Source: Bacillota bacterium | Lineage (GTDB): Bacteria; Bacillota; UBA4882; UBA8346 | DNA: 64,000 nt | Assembly: GCA_023417475.1 (NCBI GenBank) | Contig: JAEZFP010000041.1 | Span: 89,966-153,965, forward strand | Direction of reading: 5' to 3' | Shown here: piece by piece, positions 57,216 through 64,000 of the stretch | Layout: the number at the start of each line of letters is the position of its first letter | Position numbering within the stretch: position 1 is the first letter of the stretch | Program-made: the position numbers and the translations under genes | Notes under the pieces: generated by a model | The model's input: the letters and a program-made list of their open reading frames with translations, nothing else | Databases searched by the model: none | Told to the model about the DNA's origin: nothing

Positions 57216-57401
57216 TTACCAACTGGCTTTGGTTACTCCTGGAAGTTCGCCACGATGTGCCAGTTTACGGAAGCAAATACGGCACATGCCAAACTTGCGC
57301 ATATAACCGTGAGGTCGACCACAAATTTTACAACGATTATGTTGACGAACCGCAAATTTGGGAACACGTTTTGATTTAATAATCATCGATGTCTTAGCCA
57401 T
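57216..57401 (-). CDS. rpsZ: 30S ribosomal protein S14, zinc-binding type Z
   Basis: The 61-residue S14 carries both zinc pairs (CKICGRPHGYMRKFGMCRIC), as in the Zn type of Gram-positive bacteria. It starts MAKTSMIIKSKRVPKFAVR. A single copy is found in the window. Confidence 0.98.
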   Translation of the reverse strand: MAKTSMIIKSKRVPKFAVRQHNRCKICGRPHGYMRKFGMCRICFRKLAHRGELPGVTKASW

Positions 57402-57414
57402 GCTTCACACTCCT

Positions 57415-57954
57415 TTAAGCCCTAAATGGCATCCCCATTAGTTTTAAAAGCTCGTAAGCCTCTTCGTCATTCTCTGCCGAAGTTACGATAATAATATCCA
57501 TTCCCCGAACTTTATCTACTTTATCGTAGTTAATTTCCGGGAAAATAAGTTGATCTTTGACGCCAAGCGTATAATTGCCTCTGCCGTCAAATGACTTCGG
57601 TGAAACGCCCCGGAAGTCACGAATCCGCGGCAAGGCGATATTGATCAGTTTGTCAAGAAAATAGTACATTCTCTCCCCACGGAGAGTCACTTTGCAACCG
57701 ATCGGCATCCCTGCGCGAAGTTTAAATGCCGCAATGGATTTTTTGGCTTTGGTAACTACCGGTTTTTGCCCAGCAATCGTTGTCAGATCGGTAAGAGCGG
57801 CATCAATTGCTTTGGCGTCGGAGGTGGCATCACCAACTCCCATATTAATGACGACTTTTTTAACTTGTGGAATTTCCATTACATTCGAATATCCAAATCG
57901 GCTTTTCAAACCGGGGGCTACTTCGGAAACATATTTTACTTTAAGCCGCGACAT
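57415..57954 (-). CDS. rplE: 50S ribosomal protein L5
   Basis: The 179-residue 5S rRNA-binding protein starts at the ATG at 57954 behind GGAGGTGCG, nine bases inside the longer open frame. SNVMEIPQVKKVVINMGVGD, MPIGCKVTLRGERMYYFLDKL and RDFRGVSPKSFDGRGNYTLG are characteristic. Confidence 0.98.
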   Translation of the reverse strand: MSRLKVKYVSEVAPGLKSRFGYSNVMEIPQVKKVVINMGVGDATSDAKAIDAALTDLTTIAGQKPVVTKAKKSIAAFKLRAGMPIGCKVTLRGERMYYFLDKLINIALPRIRDFRGVSPKSFDGRGNYTLGVKDQLIFPEINYDKVDKVRGMDIIIVTSAENDEEAYELLKLMGMPFRA

Positions 57955-57975
57955 GGGTCGCACCTCCCTCCATTA

Positions 57976-58296
57976 TCAGTCCAGAGTCTTCCCACAATGA
58001 CGGCAGATCCGAACCAAAGAACCGTCAACCGCCCGTTCGCGGCGGATCCGTGTGGGTTTACTGCATCCGGAACAAACAACCATCACTTTTGAAATCCCTA
58101 TCGGTAAAACTTTATCGATTACTCCACCTTGCGGGTTGGCTTTCGTCGGTTTGGCATGTTTCTTTGCTAAATTAATGCCTTCGATGATCACCGCATTATC
58201 TCGTGGTATTACTTTTTGAATTTTGCCGCGGCGTCCTTTATCTTTGCCAGATAAAACGACGACCTCGTCACCTTTTTTATAATGAAGAACAGCCAT
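57976..58296 (-). CDS. rplX: 50S ribosomal protein L24
   Basis: The 106-residue KOW protein has DEVVVLSGKDKGRRGKIQKV. Its C-terminal part holds a zinc ribbon, VCSGCSKPTRIRRERAVDG, then CRHCGKTLD, a variant found in some lineages. Confidence 0.98.
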   Translation of the reverse strand: MAVLHYKKGDEVVVLSGKDKGRRGKIQKVIPRDNAVIIEGINLAKKHAKPTKANPQGGVIDKVLPIGISKVMVVCSGCSKPTRIRRERAVDGSLVRICRHCGKTLD

Positions 58297-58319
58297 TGCT
58301 TAATCCTCCTCTCTTTGGC

Positions 58320-58715
58320 CTATAAAACTTCCGGGGCGAGTGAAACAATCTTCATATAGTTCTTGTCGCGTAATTCCCGGGCCACGGGTCCAAAGATACG
58401 AGTACCTCTAGGATTTAATTGGTCGTTTAGGATAACTGCAGCATTATCGTCAAACCGAATATATGACCCATCCGGTCGTTTGACTTCTTTTGTTGTTCGC
58501 ACTACAACAGCTTTAACAACATCTCCCTTTTTGACGCTAGCGCCGCCGGCACCTTTCCTCGCAGCAGAAGGGGGAAGTGCATCCTTAACGACCGCTATAA
58601 TCAGGTCTCCAATTCGAGCGTATCTCTTTTTCGATCCGCCAAGAACTCGAATGCACATTACCTGCTTAGCTCCGGAATTATCAGCAACATTTAAATACGT
58701 TTGTGCCTGAATCAC
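58320..58715 (-). CDS. rplN: 50S ribosomal protein L14 with an internal insertion
   Basis: The 131-residue L14 starts MIQAQTYLNVADNSGAKQVM and ends MKIVSLAPEVL as usual. The typical length is 122-123. The extra residues lie near 45-62, where ALPPSAARKGAGGASVKKGD replaces the usual short AxPxxxVKKGD loop, an insertion of about eight residues. The reading frame is intact on both sides, so it is a real insertion rather than an error. This loop faces the subunit-interface side of L14 in known ribosomes. Confidence 0.97.
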   Translation of the reverse strand: MIQAQTYLNVADNSGAKQVMCIRVLGGSKKRYARIGDLIIAVVKDALPPSAARKGAGGASVKKGDVVKAVVVRTTKEVKRPDGSYIRFDDNAAVILNDQLNPRGTRIFGPVARELRDKNYMKIVSLAPEVL

Positions 58716-58747
58716 GGTCGGCTCCTCCTTTCATTAGGCGTAAAGTA

Positions 58748-59005
58748 TTACTTCGCTTTTTCAAGAATATTGACAACACGCCATCTTTTATCTTTACTCA
58801 AGGGTCGGGTCTCCATCACCTTCACTTTATCGCCCACCCGACATTCATTGTTTTCGTCATGAGCTTTTAACTTGGTGGTGAGTTTGATAATCCGACCATA
58901 TAGTGGGTGTCTTACTAAACGTTCGACAGCAACAACAACGGTTTTATCCATTTTATCACTAACGACTTGACCCACCCGAGTTTTTCGCAGCGCACGATCT
59001 GCCAT
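58748..59005 (-). CDS. rpsQ: 30S ribosomal protein S17
   Basis: The 85-residue OB-fold protein has RKTRVGQVVSDKMDKTVVVA and GDKVKVMETRPLSKDKRWRV. Normal position after rpmC. Confidence 0.99.
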   Translation of the reverse strand: MADRALRKTRVGQVVSDKMDKTVVVAVERLVRHPLYGRIIKLTTKLKAHDENNECRVGDKVKVMETRPLSKDKRWRVVNILEKAK

Positions 59006-59034
59006 TTGCCTATTCCTCCTCTTTCACCAACCAG

Positions 59035-59238
59035 TTAGGCCCGTTGAACCTTAAGTTCTCTCTCACGTAAAATCGTCATCACTCGAGCAATGCCAAGCCG
59101 AACATCTTTTACGCGCATTGGGTTGTCTAATTGACCGGTTGCCAGTTGAAACCGAAGATTAAAAAGCTCTTCTTTCAAACTAGTTAATTTAAGTTGTAAC
59201 TCATCATTGGTCATATCACGAATTTCTTTAGCCTTCAT
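59035..59238 (-). CDS. rpmC: 50S ribosomal protein L29
   Basis: The 67-residue exit-tunnel protein starts at the ATG at 59238 (MKAKEIRDMTNDELQ) and has LFNLRFQLATGQLDNPMRVK. Its start lies 11 bases inside the end of rplP, so the two are coupled. Confidence 0.98.
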   Translation of the reverse strand: MKAKEIRDMTNDELQLKLTSLKEELFNLRFQLATGQLDNPMRVKDVRLGIARVMTILRERELKVQRA

Positions 59239-59662
59239 GGACTTCCCCACCCGCTTCCTCTCGTTTTATGAACTTGCATTTGATTGGAAGTTTATGAGCA
59301 GCTAAGCGACATGCTTCGCGAGCTAATTCCTCTTCAACACCGGAAACTTCGAACATAATCCTTCCCGGTTTGACAACCGCAACCCAATGTTCCGGCGAAC
59401 CTTTACCACTACCCATACGAGTTTCAGCTGGTTTCGCGGTAATTGATTTATCCGGGAAAATTTTGATCCAAACTTGACCGCCACGTTTAATATGACGGGT
59501 TAAGGCAATACGGGCGGCTTCAATTTGGACATTGGTGATCCAGCCGGATTCCAAAGCTTGTAAGCCGAACTCTCCAAGGATTAATTTGGAGCCGCGAATT
59601 GCTTTACCACGACGGTTGCCACGGTGAACTTTACGATGTTTAACACGTTTTGGTACTAACAT
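59228..59662 (-). CDS. rplP: 50S ribosomal protein L16
   Basis: The 144-residue protein helps form the peptidyl-transferase area. It begins MLVPKRVKHRKVHRGNRRGK and contains GSKLILGEFGLQALESGWIT and MGSGKGSPEHWVAVVKPGRI. Confidence 0.99.
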   Translation of the reverse strand: MLVPKRVKHRKVHRGNRRGKAIRGSKLILGEFGLQALESGWITNVQIEAARIALTRHIKRGGQVWIKIFPDKSITAKPAETRMGSGKGSPEHWVAVVKPGRIMFEVSGVEEELAREACRLAAHKLPIKCKFIKREEAGGEVHEG

Positions 59663-59663
59663 T

Positions 59664-60335
59664 TCAACCTACTCCCCCTTCGGCTTTGGCAATCGCGCGC
59701 CGTTTGGTCGGGAGAATTTCACCTTTGTAAATCCAAACTTTGACGCCGATCTTACCATAAGTCGTATTGGCTTCGGCAAAACCATAATCAATATCGGCCC
59801 GCAATGTGTGCAAAGGAACTTTACCTTCGCTATAACCCTCGGTCCGGGCGATTTCAGCGCCCATCAACCGACCGCTGACCCCAACTTTAACACCTTGGGC
59901 GCCAAGCTTCATTGCCCGGCCGATCGCCTGTTTCATCGCCCGACGGAATGAAGTTCTCCGTTCTAATTGGAACGCGACGTTTTCAGCAACCAATTGCGCG
60001 TTCAATTCCGGAACTTTGATCTCGGCAATATTTAACTGAACTTGCTTGCCAGTTAATTTTTCCAATTCCTTCCGAATGACCTCGACTTCGGTACCTTGCC
60101 GGCCGATGACCATTCCAGGGCGTGCGGTATGAATCGTTACCTTGACTCGGTTCGCCGCACGTTCAATTTCAATTTTACCAATCCCGGAAGCATAAAGACG
60201 TTTTTTAACATACTTACGAACTTTAATATCTTCAAGAATCAGGTCGGCGTAATCTTTTTTACGGGCAAACCAACGGCCTTCCCAGTCTTTGATAACTCCA
60301 ATTCGAAAACCTATTGGATGGACTTTCTGACCCAT
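59664..60335 (-). CDS. rpsC: 30S ribosomal protein S3
   Basis: The 223-residue KH protein forms part of the mRNA entry site. It has MGQKVHPIGFRIGVIKDWEG, the KH loop GMVIGRQGTEVEVIRKEL and the C-terminal DYGFAEANTTYGKIGVKVWI. Confidence 0.99.
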   Translation of the reverse strand: MGQKVHPIGFRIGVIKDWEGRWFARKKDYADLILEDIKVRKYVKKRLYASGIGKIEIERAANRVKVTIHTARPGMVIGRQGTEVEVIRKELEKLTGKQVQLNIAEIKVPELNAQLVAENVAFQLERRTSFRRAMKQAIGRAMKLGAQGVKVGVSGRLMGAEIARTEGYSEGKVPLHTLRADIDYGFAEANTTYGKIGVKVWIYKGEILPTKRRAIAKAEGGVG

Positions 60336-60338
60336 AAC

Positions 60339-60677
60339 TTAGCCCTCCTTCTCCGTCACAACAATTGTGATATGACTGGTACGTTTGTGAATCGCGGAAG
60401 CGCGACCTTGGGCGCGCGGCATGAAACGTTTGAGTGTCGGACCTTGATCTACATATGCTTCCGAGATAACGAGTTGATCGCGGTTCATCTTGAAATTATT
60501 TTCAGCATTCGCAACCGCTGACTTTAAAACTTTTTCAATCACATCAGCGGAAAACCGCGGTGTAAACTTTAAAATGGTTTGAGCGTCTGAAACCCGTTTG
60601 CCACGAATTAAGTCGATTACTTGACGAGCTTTTCGTGGAGCGATTCGTACAAAACGAGCAACTGCTTTTGAATCCAT
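60339..60677 (-). CDS. rplV: 50S ribosomal protein L22
   Basis: The 112-residue exit-tunnel protein has ARFVRIAPRKARQVIDLIRG and the tunnel loop RFMPRAQGRASAIHKRTSHI. Confidence 0.99.
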   Translation of the reverse strand: MDSKAVARFVRIAPRKARQVIDLIRGKRVSDAQTILKFTPRFSADVIEKVLKSAVANAENNFKMNRDQLVISEAYVDQGPTLKRFMPRAQGRASAIHKRTSHITIVVTEKEG

Positions 60678-60711
60678 ACTAATCCCTCCTTATTCGAGGT
60701 AAATCTTCAAT

Positions 60712-60996
60712 TTATTTCGCACCGGTCGTCTTTTCAGTATGGGAACCATGCCCTCTGAAAGTCCGTGTTGGTGCAAATTCTCCCAATTTATGCCCGACCA
60801 TATCTTCAGTGAGAAAGATCGGAACATGTTTCCGGCCATCATGAACAGCGAGTGTATGTCCAACCATTTCGGGGAAGATGGTCGAACTTCTCGACCAAGT
60901 CTTAACGACTTTCTTTTCCCCTTTAGCATTCATATCCTCGACTTTTTTAAGAAGGCTTTCTTGAACAAACGGACCCTTTTTTAATGAACGTGACAA
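60712..60996 (-). CDS. rpsS: 30S ribosomal protein S19
   Basis: The 94-residue head protein begins MSRSLKKGPFVQESLLKKV and contains KTWSRSSTIFPEMVGHTLAV and KLGEFAPTRTFRGH. Confidence 0.99.
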   Translation of the reverse strand: MSRSLKKGPFVQESLLKKVEDMNAKGEKKVVKTWSRSSTIFPEMVGHTLAVHDGRKHVPIFLTEDMVGHKLGEFAPTRTFRGHGSHTEKTTGAK

Positions 60997-61014
60997 TTAA
61001 CTCTCCCCCTTATC

Positions 61015-61836
61015 CTAAGACCGACGTTTTACAATAAGACGATCTGAGGCCTTATGCTTGCGGGTGCGATGACCCAAAGCAGGTTTACCCCAAGGAGTTA
61101 CAGGAGCTCTTCCAATTGGTGAACGCCCTTCTCCACCACCATGAGGATGGTCAATTGGATTCATTACAACACCGCGGTTTGCAGGTCTGATTCCCAACCA
61201 ACGCGAACGGCCTGCTTTACCGATCGAGATATTTTCGTGTTCAACATTACCAACTTGACCAATTGTCGCCATGCAATCAATTAAGACCAAACGCATTTCG
61301 CCCGAAGGGAGTCTGACGTTGGCATACCCGCCTTCTTTCGCCATTAATTGAGCACCGGCGCCGGCGCTACGAACAAGTTGAGCGCCGCAACTTTTCTTCA
61401 ATTCAATATTGTGAATAATCGTACCAACCGGAATGTTGGCTAACGGCAACGCATTTCCTGGTTTAATATCCGCATTCGGACCCGCTACAACCGTGTCGCC
61501 GACATTCAAGCCAACCGGCGCCAAGATATAGCGTTTTTCGCCGTCCGCGTAATGAAGCAATGCAATACGAGCCGAACGATTGGGGTCATATTCGATAGCA
61601 GCTACTTTCGCAGGTACATCAAATTTATCCCGCTTAAAATCGATAATCCGATACATCCGTTTGTGCCCGCCCCCACGGTGACGAACTGTCAAACGTCCTG
61701 ATGAATTACGACCACCCGTTTTACGTAACGGTTCCAATAACGACTTTTCCGGCTCGGACTTGGTAATCTCTTTAAAATCAGAGACTGTCATAAATCTTCT
61801 ACCAGGTGAGGTTGGCTGGTATTTTCTAACCGGCAT
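61015..61836 (-). CDS. rplB: 50S ribosomal protein L2
   Basis: The 273-residue protein supports the peptidyl-transferase centre. It has RKYQPTSPGRRFMTVSDF, the RHRGGGHKRMYRIIDFKR block and the conserved NPIDHPHGGGEGRSPIGR loop near residue 225. Confidence 0.99.
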   Translation of the reverse strand: MPVRKYQPTSPGRRFMTVSDFKEITKSEPEKSLLEPLRKTGGRNSSGRLTVRHRGGGHKRMYRIIDFKRDKFDVPAKVAAIEYDPNRSARIALLHYADGEKRYILAPVGLNVGDTVVAGPNADIKPGNALPLANIPVGTIIHNIELKKSCGAQLVRSAGAGAQLMAKEGGYANVRLPSGEMRLVLIDCMATIGQVGNVEHENISIGKAGRSRWLGIRPANRGVVMNPIDHPHGGGEGRSPIGRAPVTPWGKPALGHRTRKHKASDRLIVKRRS

Positions 61837-61889
61837 CTTGCTGACCTCCCTACAACGTATAATAAATGCAATCTTTTTTTAAACTTGGT

Positions 61890-62174
61890 TTAAACACCCT
61901 CGAAAAATTCAATCCGGCTACCGGACTCCAACGTAACGATCGCCCGTTTCCAACTGGAGCGACGGCCTTCGTATTTGCCCATCCGTTTGATTTTTCCCAG
62001 GACATTCAGCGTATTGACATTTTTAACTTTAACCTTAAAAATTTCCTCAATCGCTTGTTTGATCTGAGTTTTATTGGCCTTCGGATCGACCAGAAAACAA
62101 TATTTGTTCTCTTCCATCAGTTTGGTGGTTTTTTCGGTAATCACCGGGCGTTTAATCAAACTTCTAGCTTCCAT
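61890..62174 (-). CDS. rplW: 50S ribosomal protein L23
   Basis: The 94-residue tunnel-exit protein docks trigger factor and SRP. IKRPVITEKTTKLMEENKY and VDPKANKTQIKQAIEEIF are typical. It shares one base with the end of rplD. Confidence 0.98.
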   Translation of the reverse strand: MEARSLIKRPVITEKTTKLMEENKYCFLVDPKANKTQIKQAIEEIFKVKVKNVNTLNVLGKIKRMGKYEGRRSSWKRAIVTLESGSRIEFFEGV

Positions 62175-62794
62175 TAAGCTAACGCCTCCTCTACCTTACC
62201 AATGGCATCTTTGGTAATAACCATGTGGTCGTGAGCTAAAATATCGTAAACGTTCAATCCGGTCGTAACCATGATGGCGACACCAGGAATATTACGGGCG
62301 GACTTTTCGATATTGGCTTCATACTCCGAGGTGACAATCAATGCTTTATTGGCTTTAAGATTTTCAAGAACCCCAACCATCACTTTGGTCTTCGGTTCGG
62401 CAACTTGCAATCCATCCACTACAATCAACTCACCCGCTTCAACTTTCGCGGAGAGAGCGGAACGTAATGCTTGACGGCGGGCTTTCTTCGGGATACTGTA
62501 AGCGTAATCCCGGGGTGAAGGCCCAAAGATGATTCCACCACCAGTCCATAGCGGAGAGCGTCGGCTGCCGGCGCGGGCTTGGCCCGTTCCTTTTTGACGC
62601 CAGGGTTTACGTCCACCACCTCGAACAGCAGACCGATTTTTGGTAGCGGAAGTACCTAATCTTCTGGAAGCAAGTTGCATAACAACTGCTTCATGCAGTA
62701 GGGCTTTATTGACCTTTGAACCGAAAATATTATCGTTTAAGGCAATTTCGCCTACCTGCGAACCTTGTATATTATAGACAGGTACGGTCGGCAT
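62174..62794 (-). CDS. rplD: 50S ribosomal protein L4
   Basis: The 206-residue protein starts at the ATG at 62794 behind GGAAGGAGGAAATG. The tunnel loop block TKNRSAVRGGGRKPWRQKGT and RAGSRRSPLWTGGG identify it. In other bacteria L4 autoregulates the S10 operon. Confidence 0.98.
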   Translation of the reverse strand: MPTVPVYNIQGSQVGEIALNDNIFGSKVNKALLHEAVVMQLASRRLGTSATKNRSAVRGGGRKPWRQKGTGQARAGSRRSPLWTGGGIIFGPSPRDYAYSIPKKARRQALRSALSAKVEAGELIVVDGLQVAEPKTKVMVGVLENLKANKALIVTSEYEANIEKSARNIPGVAIMVTTGLNVYDILAHDHMVITKDAIGKVEEALA

Positions 62795-62829
62795 TTCATT
62801 TCCTCCTTCCAGAGTAACCATTCCTTACG

Positions 62830-63465
62830 TTATTTTTTCGCGTTTTTTACGGTTTTCCGAATCATCACGAAAGAACCTTTTGCTCCAGGAATAGCACCCT
62901 TAATCAATAATAAATTCCGTTCAGCGTCAACTTTCGCAACCTGCAGACCTAAGGTCGTGGTTCTTACGCCACCCAAACGTCCCGGTAATTTACGGCCTTT
63001 AAAGACGCGAGCGGGATCAGTGGAACCTAATGAACCCGGGCGGCGATGGTACATCGAACCGTGGGTCATCGAAGCGCGGTTGAAATTCCACCGTTTGATA
63101 ACACCGGCGAAACCTTTCCCTTTTGAAGTTCCGGTTACATCGACATACTCGCCCTCATTGAAGATGTCGGCTTTAATCTCTTGACCCAAGTCGAAATTTT
63201 CACCTTCATCAACTCGAAACTCACGAAGTAACTTTAACGGTTTTGAACCCGCTTTTGCAAAATGACCGATCATCGGTTTGGTAGCAAGGCGTTCTTTCTT
63301 CTCGCTAAAACCGAGCTGAACCGCATCATAGCCATCATTAGCAACTGTTTTCTTTTGAATAACAACGCACGGACCAGCTTCAATCACAGTAACTGGAACA
63401 GCGCGGCCTTCGGGAGTGAAAATTTGAGTCATACCGATTTTCTTGCCTAAAATTCCTTTGGCCAT
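62830..63465 (-). CDS. rplC: 50S ribosomal protein L3
   Basis: The 211-residue protein has GILGKKIGMTQIFTPEGRAV, the domain DVTGTSKGKGFAGVIKRWNF and the loop GSTDPARVFKGRKLPGRLG near the PTC. Confidence 0.99.
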   Translation of the reverse strand: MAKGILGKKIGMTQIFTPEGRAVPVTVIEAGPCVVIQKKTVANDGYDAVQLGFSEKKERLATKPMIGHFAKAGSKPLKLLREFRVDEGENFDLGQEIKADIFNEGEYVDVTGTSKGKGFAGVIKRWNFNRASMTHGSMYHRRPGSLGSTDPARVFKGRKLPGRLGGVRTTTLGLQVAKVDAERNLLLIKGAIPGAKGSFVMIRKTVKNAKK

Positions 63466-63511
63466 ATGTGCACCTCCTAACTGGAAAACATCTCAAATTT
63501 ACATTCATAAT

Positions 63512-63820
63512 TTACAGTTTAATTTCAATATCTACCCCAGCCGGAAGATCAAGTCTCATAAGAGCGTCGACCGTTTTCGAACTGGGATCTAAAATATCAA
63601 TTAACCGCTTATGAGTTCTCATTTCGAACTGTTCACGCGAGTCTTTGTCAACGTGAACGGAGCGCAAGACTGTATAAATATTCTTTTCAGTCGGAAGTGG
63701 AATCGGCCCGGAAACATAGGCACCGGTCCGTTTCGCCGTCTCGACAATCTTCTCTGCGGACTGATCCAATAATTTATGATCAAATGCCTTGAGGCGGATC
63801 CGGATTTTCTGAGTGGCCAT
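63512..63820 (-). CDS. rpsJ: 30S ribosomal protein S10
   Basis: The 102-residue S10 (also NusE) has KIRIRLKAFDHKLLDQSAEK, PLPTEKNIYTVLRSVHVDKD and the ending LPAGVDIEIKL. It is the first gene of the S10 operon, 56 bases after tuf. Confidence 0.99.
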   Translation of the reverse strand: MATQKIRIRLKAFDHKLLDQSAEKIVETAKRTGAYVSGPIPLPTEKNIYTVLRSVHVDKDSREQFEMRTHKRLIDILDPSSKTVDALMRLDLPAGVDIEIKL

Positions 63821-63836
63821 AATCTTTCCCTCCTCT

Positions 63837-63857
63837 AGCTTGCTGTTATCGCAAGCT
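63837..63857 (-). terminator. Small hairpin between tuf and rpsJ
   Basis: AGCTTGC and GCAAGCT flank a seven-base loop, right before the rpsJ ribosome site GAGGAGGG. Without a U run it is more likely a processing or translation-control hairpin than a full terminator. Confidence 0.4.
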
Positions 63858-63876
63858 TAAGTCGTATCGTAAAAAC

Positions 63877-64000
63877 TTACTCAATAACCTTGGTCACAAC
63901 GCCGGCGCCAACGGTACGGCCGCCTTCGCGAATCGCGAAACGCAAACCTTCTTCCATCGCGATCGAGGTGATCAGTTCGATGGACATTTTGATGTTGTCG
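63877..64000 (-). CDS. tuf: Elongation factor Tu, C-terminal end only
   Basis: The window holds just the last 40 codons of EF-Tu: DNIKMSIELITSIAMEEGL, then RFAIREGGRTVGAGVVTKVI and Glu before the stop. This is the C-terminal beta-barrel of the GTPase that brings aminoacyl-tRNA to the ribosome. The 5' part lies beyond base 64000. The tuf-S10 order is standard. Confidence 0.97.
   Translation of the reverse strand, partial: DNIKMSIELITSIAMEEGLRFAIREGGRTVGAGVVTKVIE

Overview
The window is a mid-G+C chromosomal segment of an endospore-forming member of the Bacillota. Spore genes are spread along it: spo0A, spoVS, cwlD, a small acid-soluble spore protein, a phosphosulfolactate synthase and a yqhV homologue. 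They sit beside Bacillota housekeeping genes (rny, ymdB, prkC/prpC, rsgA, groESL with a CIRCE operator, and a complete S10-spc-alpha ribosomal block). A probable outer-membrane beta-barrel protein hints at a diderm, deep-branching lineage (Limnochordia- or Hydrogenispora-like), but that placement is inference.

Layout. 1-10 kb: a cut M29 aminopeptidase, a YpiB-like protein, a HAD phosphatase, murC, an SspF-like spore protein, the beta-barrel protein, small membrane proteins and phosphosulfolactate synthase. 10-20 kb, mostly minus strand: a signalling and ribosome-maintenance cluster (FHA protein, rlmN, prpC, prkC, rsgA, rpe, cheX, ireB), then spo0A, a GNAT, spoVS and ymdB. 20-26 kb: rny, recX, recA and cinA, with an SOS box at recA, then cwlD. 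26-36 kb: speH, ku, argS, a lemA/TPM operon, serC, an ArsR regulator and a GGDEF protein. 37-47 kb: groESL, a split LigD (ligase and polymerase as separate genes), an EEP-family protein with an FG-GAP protein, and DUF4912 with a GH57 branching enzyme. 47-64 kb: truA followed, in reverse, by the alpha, spc and S10 operons up to the 3' end of tuf.

The genes form several functional sets. One is sporulation and germination (Spo0A, SpoVS, CwlD, SASP, sulfolactate). Another is DNA repair: RecA/RecX under SOS control, plus Ku with split LigD for end joining, which suits spores that carry one chromosome copy. A third is the PrkC/PrpC/FHA/IreB Ser-Thr phosphorylation circuit. The last is the translation machinery.

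The intergenic DNA is the most unusual part. It holds a 5' fragment of a group IIC intron placed just after the spo0A terminator, and a 169-nt element bounded by perfect 15-bp inverted repeats that looks like a structured non-coding RNA. It also holds MITE-like palindromes, one of which sits in the loop of a terminator with a 9-bp target duplication. Mosaic dispersed repeats share modules; one copy lies between rpsD and rpoA. An AT-rich array with a period near 22 bp lies upstream of argS.
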